Shown: positions 47,935 to 60,245, counted from the first letter of the stretch. The stretch is 64,000 bases of DNA from Mactromeris polynyma (GCA_032209605.1 JASFXZ010000001.1:31500619-31564618), one strand, 5' to 3'. Made by a program: numbers and translations. Notes: a model not told the origin generated them from the letters alone.

Positions 47935-48214
47935 TTATTAAAATGCTAGTCAGACCGATCAGAGTCCCGTTCAGCTGCACATGTAGGAGCGGCCACGTGT
48001 TACTAAAACTTATTTTCTTCGTCATTGACTAAAGTTTTACTTTGGTTCCAAATTTTACAATAAATATCCAAGTTGCTTCTGTTGTATTATCTGTTAATAC
48101 TTATTTATTTCTGTTGTACCATTGCGCATGCTCGTTCTGTTAGTATATAGACGCTTTCTTCTTTCATGTACTTCACTTCTTGGTTATAAAATTTTTTTAT
48201 ATAATAATACTCAA

Positions 48215-49288
48215 ACTACAACAGCATACTCCAAATGTCATAGTACATGGGGAACTTGGTGCACATCCAATTGGTCTTACATTTGAAAGTTGAATGCTTA
48301 ACTTTTGGTGTTCTCTAGTGGCAGGCAAATCAGACAAATACTGCGCTGTACATGTATTATATAATCTTATGTATATCTTACATGTAACAAATGTTGTCCT
48401 TGGATTGTCAAAATTGAAAGCTTGTTAAATAATACTGATTTGTCAGCACACTGGATCACCCAATAGTTGAAAATGTAAATATATTTTAAAGTAAGGTTAA
48501 CCTTATTCTTCAGTATCAATTTAAGCAATCATGGCTAAGTGATATTAACAGATACTCTAAATGTACTAATTATAGATTATTCAAAACTGAATTTAAGTTG
48601 GAATACTACCTTACAAATGTTTCATGCAGCCTTGCTCATCAGATAAGTAGATTTAGATGTCTTAACAATTTTATTCCTGTTGTACAGGCACCGAGGAGAC
48701 GCAAGTAAGTTGTCGTTTTGTAAATATTGATAGGAATCTCAGGATGTGTATATTATGCAACTCTAATGATGTTGGTAATGAGTTTCATTATATTTTGAGA
48801 TGTTCTTTTATTAATGATTATAGGAAAAAGTCTTTTGGACAGATTTTATTTTCAGTTTCCAAATACTTTTTAAAACTTCAGAAACTTTTGAGTAGCACTT
48901 ACGCCCCAACTGTTATTAAACTGTCAAAATTTATCAAAATTATTCTATCTGAATTCAGGAGATAATTAATTGTTGTTTCTCAACTACATCTTCCTTTAAA
49001 CTATTCTCTCATTGCGAATTACCTTTATAATTATTATGTTACAAATGGATAATTAAAAGAAGCTTATTGGATCGATATAAGAAAAACTTTTTGTGACAAT
49101 ATATATACTCCATTTAATTGTGTATTTCTCTTATATGTTTTTATGCTGTTCTTGTTAAGATATGTATCATGTGTATACATTTCATTGTTGTTCGCCATTT
49201 TGTTTTATTATTCCAACCTGGTTGATTTGTTAACTATGTATGCCCGAAATGGGCCATGAGTATTTGAATAAAAGTTCAAAGTTCAAAG
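48215..49288 (+). mobile_element. Non-LTR retrotransposon 3' fragment (RT C-terminal part)
   Basis: Broken frames read VHGELG, then LNFWCSLVAGKSDKY, YRLFKTEFKLEYYL and a zinc-knuckle-like MCILCNSNDVGNEFHYILRC (48744 on), the usual end of Jockey/CR1-like reverse transcriptase proteins. It ends in the short-repeat tail AATAAAAGTTCAAAGTTCAAAG. Frameshifts and stops show it is dead. A patch of about 20 bases (AGGCACCGAGGAGACGCA, about 48688) interrupts the frame; its complement matches the CTCCTCGGTGCC repeat. Confidence 0.8.
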
Positions 49289-49294
49289 GGATTA

Positions 49295-51810
49295 CGTTTA
49301 CTAATGGAGTAAGAACAAGGAAATCCCTTCGAAACATAAACAAACACAACTACGTTACACTCTACCAATTTCAGAGAGTTACTTGATATCCGAACGGGGG
49401 CGTATTTTATAAATGAGATCTTCCACAGAACTGAAATGGAGACTTATATTAAGATGCTGCATATCAATTGAAGCGAGCGATTTGAAATCTACAGAAAAAT
49501 ATAATATATAGCGCACGTCAATCTTTGATATGGTAGTCACCAACACACATGGCAAGTCCAGGATGAAATGTACGTAAGAGCTATACGCTGTTTCTCATTT
49601 ACATTTATAAGGACCAATTTAAATAAGGGAGAAAATACCAACATTTTAAAAGTAATCTTAAAACATGATTTTTTGATACCTTAAACACCAAGTAACTTCT
49701 TTGCGAGATATATTTTACAAATATGAACATACATTTAAAATACCAGCTTGAACGTACAGTGAGCAAGAGCCAAAATCATGTGTATGGATACCTCCGTTAC
49801 TTACAACAAATACAAAATGTAGTCGATAATTCAATCATCAATCTGGAAACGAACATGATCAAAACATACTCGCCGTATAGACGTAGTAAGTGTAACATAC
49901 TATAACATAATTGTGTGACCTTCGTTCTGTGTTGTTTATCTCGTGTTTACTTGGACTCTTTCCAGTGTTTGTAGATCTTGTATCAGATCAGTATCTGCAA
50001 TCGTTATTAGTTTGAACCAGTCTTACAGTATTACTCTTGGACGGAAACCCAATCTGTTTTTGATATGGTAACAAACCCCAGGAATCTCTACAGTTGTATG
50101 ATTGTACAGTATCTACAATCGTTATTAGTTTGAGTATCAAACCTGTCACACAGTATTAGTCTTGGACGGAAAACAAGACATTCTTATATCTGTTTTTGAT
50201 ATGGTATTATACCTTTTTGTCAAGAACAATTCAGTTCATGATAGTAATAAATCAAACATGCGCAATACCTAGAAATCTCTATAGTTGTACGATTGGTATG
50301 TCTGCACGTACCACAATCATACATAAATTCAAGCATTGTATTCTACGGTTTTGTGAGGTGTACATACATACCAACATGTCACACATTCTATATATTTTAG
50401 CTCGACTATTCCATGAAGAGTTGTTAACTTAACACACGTGTTGCTCTGTAGTCATGTGTAGTCCATTTTCAGGGTTTTCGAGTTCGTTGATGATGCTATG
50501 ATGTTTGGTTATCTTGTTCTTTGGTTCTCCTTAGTTGTATTTTATGGTTGGGATGCCCATTCCTTGCGCCCCTGTACCTTTGTATGTTTACCCTTGCGTC
50601 TCCTCGATGCCTGATGTTTTAGGACTGTTCTTTTTTCCGTGGGTCTTTGTGGGGAGGCATTGTCTTGTGTCTGTGACGTTCCCTTTAGCAACTTATTCTC
50701 TCTCTTATCATTTCGGTTATGTTTTGTCCCCTCCTTATGCTTGTCTCCTCCTTCTTCCTAGTTCTGGCTAGCAACGTCGTGATTTGTCAATCCATCTGGC
50801 TCTCCCTGCTCCAATTTTGTTTCTTCGCAACTATATATGTACTTTAAGTTCACTTTTAATAGCGTTCTTATAAGCTTTTCGAGCCAAGAATAGTTCCATT
50901 GTGTGCCGCGAATCGATTTCATTCGAAAGTATGTCCTGGTTTCATGAACAACCATTTTAAAACACTAACTGTACCTATTATCCGAACATAAAGAAGTGTG
51001 TGTTAGTGTATCAGTGAGTACACATAGAACTTTATCCACGGATAGGGTTCTTATTTCACTTCATATTTAACTGCTGACCTACAATTTCGGTTCAATTATT
51101 CTTTTACTCAGTTTACGTGACTACATTTTCTATATATGGTCCAAAATGTGACGTCCAGGAATTTTGGTTACATCTTGAAAACCTTGGTGACCAAGTTTTT
51201 AAGTTCCTTAAATGCCACCGTACTACATTGGTAGTTACATATGATCATAGAATGTATTTGTTTCATAGAAGGGAAGTTGAAAAATTACCAAAAATAACCT
51301 GATCTGGAATGGAAAAAGCGTTTAAAAATGAAGATGTAACAAGGACACAGAAGGTTAACTTGTAAGTTTTCAATTACAAACCTTTCTATTGTTAGAAGAA
51401 AACAGTTTGTTTCAGTTTTAAAGAGAAATTTCATGCTAAAACCATTTTAGGTATTTGAATGAATAACATATCATCCCCTGGCGCCAGAATAATGCACTAC
51501 AAGTAAAGGGAAAGTGTTTGGTAAGATGTAACACATATTCTTGGACAGCATAGTTTAGATCATATATTGATAAAAATGATGATTTTACTCAGTGATACAA
51601 AGCTGATGGAATACATTATGGAAGTGACTTTCCATGTTCCAAATTTTTAATCATATCCTACAAATTTATAACAACACCTGCGATAACCCCGATACGAAAT
51701 AACACGTACATCAAGCTACAACAGGACAAAAACTCAATTCATTTCGTGGCATTGAAAAGTAAAGGTATTTAAGCGGATATTCGAGCGGTTTGTGAAAGTA
51801 GCGCTCTTGT
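49295..51810 (+). repeat. C1q upstream block, unit 5
   Basis: Starts right after the LINE tail, at a point matching about 5850 in unit 1. It lacks the 2-kb element. It has the CTCCTCGATGCC repeat (50560-50765) and an extra stretch of about 650 bases (50700-51360) seen only in units 5 and 6. A small frame at 49723-49905 (YLRYLQQIQNVVDNSIINLE) is open here and in unit 6 but broken elsewhere; I do not call it a gene. Confidence 0.65.
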
Positions 51811-51817
51811 GTTCCTG

Positions 51818-51825
51818 TATAAATA
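51818..51825 (+). promoter_or_regulatory. TATA box of C1q copy 5
   Basis: TATAAATA, 61 bases before the ATG at 51879. Confidence 0.8.
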
Positions 51826-51878
51826 ACCGTAGCAATCCAGACTTGTTTAGTTACTTACTGTGTGTTATAAGTTATAAG

Positions 51879-53329
51879 ATGTTTCACAACAAAATGTCGA
51901 CTTTCGCATATGTCGTCTGCTTTCTGTTTTGTTCATGTTCGGGATTTAAACTTGAACAATCTTGTTCAAAATTTCATTATGAAGAACAAACACTCGAGAA
52001 ATTAATTCGATTGCAACTGTTTGTTGAAAGAACCAAGGAGGAAATGGACGTAACACAGAACAAAGTGATGGATACGCTTTCCGAATTATCCAAGGAACGC
52101 GAAGGGATTAAGGCAGACGTGCAAGACGCGATTGGTGAAATCAATCAAGTGAAGAGTAACGCTGAAAAGGAGATGGCAACCTTAAAGAAGCATTATTCTG
52201 ATACCATCGACAGTTATGCTAAAGAAACAGCAGAAATAAAGGGTACGCAGAAACCATTGTAAAGGCGTTAACCTTATATATTTATAAATGACCTTATCTT
52301 TATTTTCATCTTGATCAATGACTTATTTAACCTATTATATACCCATAATGCATTAGTGTGTGTATATAAATGTGTTCATGGGACATAGGTGCCCCCCACT
52401 TTTATGATGTTGTTGTTTTTTCTGACAAGTAGTTTGGGTACTGTAAAAAGTGACTAGTATGGATGTAAAATCATTGCTGAAGAATATTACTATCTACAAC
52501 CGCTTTAATATTCAATATACATGTATCTCTTATATTTGATGAAAGTCAGTGTATTTAATTTGTTGATAATTTCGACTAAATCAATGGCCATATTAATGAT
52601 GTCAACCCCCCCCCCCCCCCCCGAATGCAAACGTGTATATGCTATTGGCCCTATATTTCTACATTTGTAATGCTTGCGACACACATTCACTGTGTTCATG
52701 ACATCAGGCTATTTTACTTTGTCAGTGTCATAACTCTGCTTTTATTGATTTAATCCTAGATGTCCAACTTCGTATACATGTATTATACTACATAATGTTC
52801 AAATGAAGTCAAGAAATCTACTGAAAGAATGATAAATATTAATATTATGCACTAACTCTTCTAAGTTGAATAGTTACGTGTACTTTAATGCCCATTCATT
52901 CTTATCTTCACAGAAACGTTAGTGACTCCAGTTGTAGCCTTCAAGAGCCATATAGTGACGGACAAAGCCATGGCTGATAACAAAATAGTTGTGTTTAGTA
53001 CAAATCTACTAAATACTGATGGTTCCTACGACAACAAGACCGGTATATTCACAGCTCCGCTAGGTGGCGTTTACATCTTCACAGCTCAAATTTGTCTAGC
53101 CATAAGAGTGCGTTCTTACTACACAATTAACGTTGGAGGAACAGACACGAGTTCTGCTCTTATAGGCGATAAAAACTTTGAAGCGTGTTACACTATCGAC
53201 ACCATCGTGAAAGTGGCGAAAGGAACTGAGATAACTGTGCGCTGCAAGGCTTCTTGTGTCAGTGACAGCATTTGGGAAAATGGTTACTCCAAAAACAGTT
53301 TTTCTGGAGTTTTAATACATGGAATTTAA
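51879..53329 (+). CDS. Secreted coiled-coil C1q-domain protein, copy 5
   Basis: Exons 51879-52242 and 52914-53329 encode 259 residues. Signal peptide, then coiled coil with EGIKADVQDAIGEINQ, then a complete C1q head (YDNKTGIFTAPLGGVYIFTA; ICLAIRVRSYYTINVGG; KASCVSDSIWENGYSKNSF) with the four head Cys. The intron is the shortest of the array (671 bases) and has no transposon, so it shows the ancestral intron state; it contains a 17-base C run at 52606-52622. AATAAA is at 53910, about 580 bases after the stop. Everything needed for function looks intact. Confidence 0.93.
52606..52622 (+). repeat. 17-base poly-C tract in copy 5 intron
   Basis: Seventeen C in a row within GTCAA(C)nGAATG; equivalent shorter runs lie in units 1 and 6. 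Confidence 0.85.
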
Positions 53330-54160
53330 CAACTTACCATTTACTATTGCTTTTGATACTTAGTTGTAGTAGTTTTAAATAGTGTGGCAGTGAGATGTGT
53401 GTCTAGAATTGTACCAATTGTGTTGTATTATATTGGAATGTTAAATAGCATTTTTGAAAGGCAGAAGACTCCTCTCGCTGGTTATGGTGGAAGAGTGTTG
53501 TGGAAAGCGCCGAAACACTCAGTGAAAAGGGCCTGCACCTTAAGATGGAACCAACAGCAGTTTGTTGCAACCAAATGTATTTCATGAAAACATGTAGTAG
53601 TTTTACACAGTGTGGCAGTCAGAAGAGTGTCTAGAATTGTGCCAGTTTTGTTGTGTAATTTCGGAATGTTAAATAGCTTTTTATATTTTACGTTTGCTCA
53701 TTGAACAACGGTAACTTACTACGTAGAAGGTTTTCCCCTAGCGCTTTCTAGTGATTTATATTTTCTTGTTTTATCGATACTAACTTTTCAGACAATCATA
53801 GATAAATTCAATTGCTTATCAATAAACGGTATGAGGCAATATCTTCGATACGTAGCTTCGAGTGCTTTGGAAGCGTTACATAAATTATCAGTATCAGTTT
53901 CGTCATAATAATAAATGAAAATACGGTCCTGACATTTATATAAATGCAAATACAATTCTAGAATTTTTATTCACAATCCTACTTTATACGTTGATAGCTG
54001 TGCATGTCAGAGTCACTCCATGACTAACATAGATTGTGTAGAAGTAAAAATAGCACCATGAGGATGAATGGTTTTATATTCGAAATGATCTTGCGATGAA
54101 GAGTAATTTTAACTTATTTGTAAGGGAGGTTGGCGACTAGCCATACTTGTTTTTTTCGAT
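53330..54160 (+). repeat. 3' flank of copy 5 with internal duplication
   Basis: The segment GTAGTAGTTTTA...GTGTGGCAGT...TGTCTAGAATTGT occurs twice (about 53364-53455 and 53592-53690), separated by about 135 bases not seen elsewhere in the window. The rest follows 16480-18100 of unit 2 with large gaps. Confidence 0.6.
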
Positions 54161-54329
54161 CAGATTGCCGAAGACCTATCCACCTGAGGACGCTAAACAT
54201 AGTCCAAATTGGTGTGGCCTAAATGTATGCCACAAACGATTCTCTAGAGTGGGAGAAATAGAAAAGAGTGTAACATTAAATGTTGACCCCTTTGAAAAAT
54301 AACCCCGATAGTGTAAATGTTCAAGCTTA

Positions 54330-54370
54330 AAGGGACAGGTCGGTACTGGGACTCTTACCCAAGGCCCTTA
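54330..54370 (-). repeat. Inverted piece of the shared module
   Basis: AAAGGGACAGGTCGGTACTG is the reverse complement of the CAGTACCGGCCTGTCTCTTT segment found at 11330, 33680 and 55160. It suggests an independent mobile repeat within the module. Confidence 0.5.
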
Positions 54371-54474
54371 GGGTCAGTTTTCAAAGTTTTCTCTTTCGTG
54401 CGACACCGCCTCCGTGGTCTAATTGTTTAGGTGGTTGACAAAATCTATTACCACTGTACTACCTTTGTCTGATC

Positions 54475-54650
54475 GCCCGGCTAGTTCAATTGGTAGAGCG
54501 CTAAGTTGTCACCCGACAGTTCCAAGTTCGATTCCCGGGTTGGTCAGGTTATGTTCTTCCGTGACATTGGCTACGGTCATGCCCTCCATAAGTGGATAAG
54601 TTGTCAGTTGCTTGTGGGAGAGCATGTTTGTACTGTTTGATAATTTTCGA
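54475..54650 (+). repeat. Second SINE family, tRNA-like head
   Basis: GCCCGGCTAGTTCAATTGGT and AGTTCGATTCCCGGG supply A-box and B-box elements at tRNA spacing, but the anticodon stem does not pair, so this is not a tRNA gene. The body continues with GTGACATTGGCTACGGTCATG. A further A-box-like piece (CCGTGGTCTAATTGTTTAGG) precedes it near 54412. Confidence 0.55.
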
Positions 54651-54899
54651 AAAACTGATTTGGTCAACTGATTAAACTACTTTGGTAATGATGTCTACAC
54701 CCACTGCTGTACTACATTGGTCTTTTTGTGTACGCCTATTGGACTATACGGTCACCGCTGTTCAACACTGGCCATTCTGTTACTAAAATTAGTAGGAACA
54801 TTACAGACATATTGAATTTTCTGTGTCTTAAATTTCTATTTGATGTATTCATTTTTAATTGCAATATCCTAAATATGTCATCGGAGTACTTATAACTTT

Positions 54900-55135
54900 T
54901 GTTAAGTGTATATTGTGTTACATTTGTCATTCCTTGTATGCACTCCACTGGATTGCATTTGTCATTCTGTATATGTTCTCCACAGGATTGCAATTGCCAT
55001 GTTATTGTTGTACTCAACAGGATTACATTTGTCAATATGCATGTATTCTACTGGATTGCATTTGTATACCTGTATATGTATGATACTTGATTGCATTTGT
55101 CATTTTATATACGCACTCTACAGGGTTTCATCTGC
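54900..55135 (+). repeat. Degenerate 35-bp satellite, unit 5
   Basis: Six to seven decayed monomers such as CTGGATTGCATTTGTCATTC and CACAGGATTGCAATTGCC. It marks the same position relative to the 0.6-kb module as in units 1 and 3. Confidence 0.65.
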
Positions 55136-55139
55136 TTTA

Positions 55140-55860
55140 GTGTCTTGGGGTTGAGTCCCTATACCGAACTGTCTCTTTAAGTGAGACAGTTGACATTTTC
55201 TTACGGAGGATCAAAGCCTTATACTGGTCATTCCCAGGATCGATGGTAATGTAAATTGTCTGAACTGAACAGCAATATTGCTTAAAACATTGTCGGAGTC
55301 AATTTTCAACGTTTAATGTTACAGCGGCATGCATACATTTTCAATCACGCAAACTCCTAGCAACAGTTACTAGAGGCAACTGTGATTTGAGCTCGGAACA
55401 CCTCGGCGATTATTAGTATAATAGATTTGCATGTATTCCGAGCTCTGCCGGATACCGTCGAGTAGGTACGATTGTTTTCTGTGCGAGTATATTGTGGTTT
55501 AGTAGAGAAAAAAATAAGTGGCGCTCAACACATCCATCTATTTATGTTACATTGTTTATTTACGAGTTTAAACACATACTTTTGTTTTTTTGCTATGAAT
55601 GAAATCATATGTTTGCTGGTTGTTGTATGTGCTTGTGCAATAAATATACATACATCATCGCAGTTAGTTGTTTCGTAAAGAATGTCCGAGGTATTATATT
55701 TCTGCATGAAAACAGAAGGCTTGCGAAAGCTGCATTCTTGCAAAATCGAGTTATAACAATACAATACGCTTATAGTAAAATCTCAATAATAAGACCACCC
55801 TTGGGACACTTGAAAACTGGAAAAAACGTCTTCTTAATTTTGAGATGTTCTTATCATTGA
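55140..55860 (+). repeat. 0.6-kb shared module, unit 5 copy
   Basis: Matches 11305-11875 (TCGGCGATTATTAGTATAA; AATAAATATACATAC) and ends in an MITE-like GTAAAATCTCAATAATAAGA. Here it is followed by sequence not found in the other units. Confidence 0.6.
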
Positions 55861-57080
55861 TGTGGTTTAAAAGTTCGGAATTTTCGAACGACTAAGATTG
55901 ACATAAGGAATTATCTTGAGAGTTTAGAAACGGCTAAATGCATTCCATTCAAATTCGGAAAAAAGAACATGTATGCCTGTTTCGCAAATGCTGAACACAT
56001 ATAGGCATATTAACACACAAATGGTCACTAAATGGCCGATCTTTTCGAGGAAACGTCCTTTTTAGTTTGATCGAAGGCGAAATAGAAATAGGGTATCGCC
56101 TGTCACAGTGGTTTAAAATTAAAACTGGAAAGATTCAACAATACCCATGTACAATTATGATACTTATTTTGTTTCTTTCGGCGTTTGCTCTCGAGTGGTC
56201 AAGAAATCGATCGCCACCTAAAAGCGCTGGGAATTTACTTAGGGTAATTTGTTTGCCACATATTTCAGTATTTCTTAGAATCGTCAGGTGGAAACAGCAT
56301 TGCATCTGTATAAGAACTTTCTATGCTGTGCTTAGAACTCCATAAAGTGCAGACTAAATGCTGACTACGTTCTTTGTAAATACAGTACTCCATCTTTTCC
56401 TGTAAATAGCAGAATAAAGATGCAGTGGCAGGCAAATAAATGGTTCAGTCATCAATGCTTGGCATTGTATAAGTTAACTTTATACTAAACGGTTATGCAA
56501 TTCTGTCAATCAATTCCTGGAAATACCAGAAACAACATAATGCAAATCACACACGCTGTTAAAGAAACATTTTCTGCAGAACATTTCAGTGAGTATGGCT
56601 TCTAATACTCTTAACAGTGTGAATAAAATACTTCTGAAAAAAGCAATGGTTCAGTCATCAATGCTTGGCATTGTATACGTTAACTTTATGCTAAACGGTT
56701 ATGCAATTCTTAGAAATTGTCAATCAATTCCTGGAAATACCAGAAACAACAGAATGCAAATCACACACGCTGTTCGAGAAGCATTTGACTTCTAATACTC
56801 TTAACAGTGTAAATAAAAATACTTCTGAATAAGAATAATGATTCAGCGATCATTTATATACTGAAAACTCAAACTGCAGCAGCTGGACAGAACTGCTTTG
56901 TGGTCAGAAATCACTAGTAATAGCATTTCTTTAAAATGCACTTAAGACATTGAACAGTGCAGCAGCAGTTATCATGGCTTCCATTTAAAATAAGATTCTA
57001 ACAACAGCTAGGAATTCAAATATATAAAACACTTACTACCCTTGCCCAACCTTAATACTCAAGAGTAGTATTCATTTAGG
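55861..57080. other. Unit-specific spacer with a 205-bp direct duplication
   Basis: A segment beginning ATGGTTCAGTCATCAATGCT occurs at about 56440 and 56645 (period about 205 bases), each with CAATCAATTCCTGGAAATAC. A 92-codon frame (56067-56345) shows no motif. Nothing recognisable as a gene. Confidence 0.5.
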
Positions 57081-57082
57081 GA

Positions 57083-57528
57083 GTAGTGTTCCGTAAGTTG
57101 TGTTCAGTGAGTTGTGTTAAGTGAGCTGTGTTCAGTGAGCTGTGTTCAGTGAGCTGTGTTCAGTAAGTAATGTTAGTGAGAAGCGTTCAGTGAGTAGTGT
57201 TCAGTGAGTTGTGTTCAGTGAGTTATGTTCAGTGAGTTATGTTCAGTGAGTTAGTAATATTCAGTGAGTAGTGTTCAGTGAATCGTGTTCAGTTAGTGAG
57301 TAGTGTTCAGTGAGTGAGAAGTGCTCAGTGAGTAGTGTTCAGTAAGTGAGCTGTTTTCAATGAGTAGTGTTCAGTAAGTGAGAAGTGTTCAGTGAGCTGT
57401 GTTCAGTGAGTAAGTAGTGTTCAATGTGAAGTGTTCAATGAGTAGTGTTCAATGAGTAGTGTTCAGTGAGTTAAGTTCAGTGAGTAGTGTTCAGTGAATT
57501 GTGTTCAAAGTATTGTTCAGTGAGTTTC
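57083..57528 (+). repeat. TGTTCAGTGAG minisatellite
   Basis: About 30 irregular units of 13-18 bases built on GTGTTCAGTGAG with TTG, CTG or TAG inserts. Unit length varies, unlike the fixed 35-bp array. No frame is consistently open. Confidence 0.9.
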
Positions 57529-57608
57529 TACGTGAAGTGAGAAACAGTTATAAAATACAACAAATACATAATTGTCGTTGCGATACAAAGAAACGAAATC
57601 TGATTTTA

Positions 57609-57764
57609 CAGTGCACCTCTATAGAGCAGCCTCTTTTGAGCAACAACCTCTCTTCAAAAACATTATCATTTTCCCGTGGTAAAACTTTATAACAAATTAA
57701 ATGTCTTTAGGACAACAACCTCTCAACAACAGACAAACCGTGTTTCTCTAGAGAGGTTGCACAG
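57609..57764. mobile_element. 156-bp MITE, TA target
   Basis: Flanked by TA at 57607-57608 and 57765-57766. Left end CAGTGCACCTCTATAGAG; inverted right end CTGTGCAACCTCTCTAGAG. Inner ACAACCTCTC blocks are repeated. Typical of a pogo/mariner-type MITE, distinct from the AAAACCTC family. Confidence 0.7.
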
Positions 57765-57769
57765 TATAT

Positions 57770-59400
57770 AAGACAGGATTACAACTATAGAAGAGCTGTA
57801 TACATTTATCCTGTGATCATCATACATAATTCTACCACTGTTCGAAGGTTTAATGTCAGGGAATATAACCAATGCGAACATCCTGCACAATTTACGATAT
57901 ATCATGCAGTTATCCCCCTTAGTAATATACACAAATTACGGCTGTAACTGAACTGTTTTCATTGACAAATATCGTGATTTAAATACTTGGGTGAGACGCT
58001 GATTATAATTGAAGATTAAAGAGTTTTATGTCTGATAATTTTTAAAAACAACACAAAAAATGTGAATTTGAGTCTGAATTTAGGTCTTTAATGAAGCTTC
58101 CCCCACCAAAGAAACACGTTTGTTCATATAATACAGTAATACACTGGTTTTTGTTTTAACAGGTTAGGTTGCAAAAATTACAGTTTTGACATGTATAAAG
58201 GATGGGATGTAATTATATCGAAATATCTAGATAAATCATTAAAAGTACACCGACCCACTTCAGATATTATAATGAGAACATAACAGCAGAAAGTATATCC
58301 ATACATCCATACATTCACTTCTTAACTACTCATGACGTTTCTGGTTTAACAGTTCGACTATCAAGAATGAATGTCAATGAACTGCAAACGTGCACGGCAT
58401 TGAAGAACAACTTTTATTAATCATCGGGTACGAATTTTCATTCCGAATAATACATAGTTTTGAATAGCCCAGTTCAATTTGACGTGCCTACGAATCTACA
58501 TGGGACCTGATATCTATTTCGGATGATACCAAGTATTCGGATAGAAGGTAGTCGAATAATCGAAGTCCGACTATAGATCTATTGATTATATAGGCTTCCT
58601 AAGCAGTTCACCGCTAAACTATTTGTATCATGTCTTCATCAATTAAAGTTAATAATAATAATATATTCTTTATTTCTAGAAGATAACATATTGAGGTTAA
58701 ACAATAAATGTGTACACCTTATTTACCACATAGCCTTCTATTAACAAGATAAACAACCAAAAGCACACGCACAAACAAACAAGCATTCACACACCCACAC
58801 GCACAAACAATAACTTGTACAAGTACATCATGTATTAACATCAGGATGTCTGACAATAATTACTTATAATTTTCATTCACAGACACAAAAAAATATAATA
58901 AATTTAAAAGCAACCATTAACATTAATCCCTTGTGATACACGAGACCAAGGTTACGACTGACGTTCAGTTGTTAAAAGTACATTTTGTACACTAGCATAT
59001 TGTCTTGTCCGATAATAATCTCACTGGTTTTATTTTGTAACAGCTGCCGAATTTTATTTCATTTCAAATTAATTATTCATTCAAAAGTAATATTTCTTCT
59101 TTAAAAAGGGCTTTCAATTAAGTTATAATATACGTACCTCAAAGACTTGTCAATTGTCTGGTAAATTGTGTTTAGCTATGTCTGTTTTACTTGCTCGGAT
59201 AATAAGAATCTTCGCAGTAAACAGCAACGCTTAGAATGACGTACGTTACAACCATGGAAACGTAACGTTACTGTGACGACACGACGTCAGAATTTATGAT
59301 TCGTGTGGATCCGAATGATTATATTAAGAATTCCAAACATGAAATGCTCACTATATATTGTAAAGGTTTCTGATTCTTGGTGTGTTGGTATAATACTCTA
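57770..59400. other. Spacer with no recognisable gene
   Basis: AT-rich. AATAATAATAATATATTCTT at 58655 followed by TATTTCTAGA reads, on the minus strand, like the (ATT)n tail of a retroelement. A CA-rich stretch (ACACACCCACACGCACAAAC) lies at about 58790. Confidence 0.45.
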
Positions 59401-59404
59401 TAAA

Positions 59405-60245
59405 ACTAAGTTGTTGGGGAAAACTATTTACGGCCGTTCTTATTGATAGAATAAATTCATTTTAGAGGACCCAAAACATACTTAATGAAAAGCAGGCGGG
59501 GTTTCGTGCTAAGTATGGCACTGTTGATCACTCTTTTTCGCTTACAATGTACTAATTATAGATTATTCAAAACTGAATTTAAGTTGGCATATCACCTAAC
59601 AAATGTATCATGGAGCCCTGCTCATCAGATAAGAAGATTAAGATGTCTAGACAATTTGATTCCTGCCGTAAGTGGTCGTTTTGGAAATATTGAAAGGAAT
59701 CTCAGGATGTGTACGTTTTGCAACTCTAATGATGTTGGTGAGAAGTTTCATTCATATCTTTAGATGTTTCTTTCTTTAATGATAATAGGAAAATGTTTTT
59801 GGACAGATTTTATTTTCAATTTCCAAATACTTTAAAACTTCAGAAACTTTTAGTAGCACAGACACCCCAACTGTTATTAAACTTGCAAAATTTATCAATA
59901 TTATTCTATCTGAATTCAGGAGATAACTAATTTTTGTTTCTCAACTTCATCTTTCATTAAACTATTATCTCATTGTGAATTACCTATATATGTTACAAAT
60001 GGATAATTAAAAAAAGCTAATTGGATAGATATTAGAAAAACTAGCATTGTGACAGTATATATACTCCATTTAGATGTGTATTACTCTTATATGTGTTTAT
60101 GCTGTTCTTGTTTTGACATGTATCATGTGTATACATTTCATTGTTGTTCGCCATTATGTTTTATTATTCAACCTGGCTGATTGTTAACTCTGTATGCCCG
60201 TAATGGGCCATGAGTATTTGAATAAAAGTTCAAAGGTCAAAGGCG
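59405..60245 (+). mobile_element. Non-LTR retrotransposon fragment with internal deletion
   Basis: Begins with reverse-transcriptase motifs (SCWGKLFTAVLIDRINSF; LNEKQAGFRAKYGTVDHSFS), then jumps at about 59550 directly to the C-terminal part (CTNYRLFKTEFKLAYHL; MCTFCNSNDVG) shared with 48215-49288. The tail is AAAAGTTCAAAGGTCAAAGG. The order proves a large internal deletion. Its 3' junction with the unit 6 upstream block is the same as in unit 5. Confidence 0.8.

Larger units (their letters stand above)
37270..48189 (+). repeat. 11-kb segmental duplication, unit 4 copy
   Basis: Collinear with 13160-24121; breaks after CACTTCTTGGTTATAAAA, where LINE-derived sequence begins. Confidence 0.85.

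Noticed and set aside
54475..54550. A tRNA gene with Asp or Lys-like features
   Set aside because: The anticodon stem cannot form, and a SINE-like body follows.
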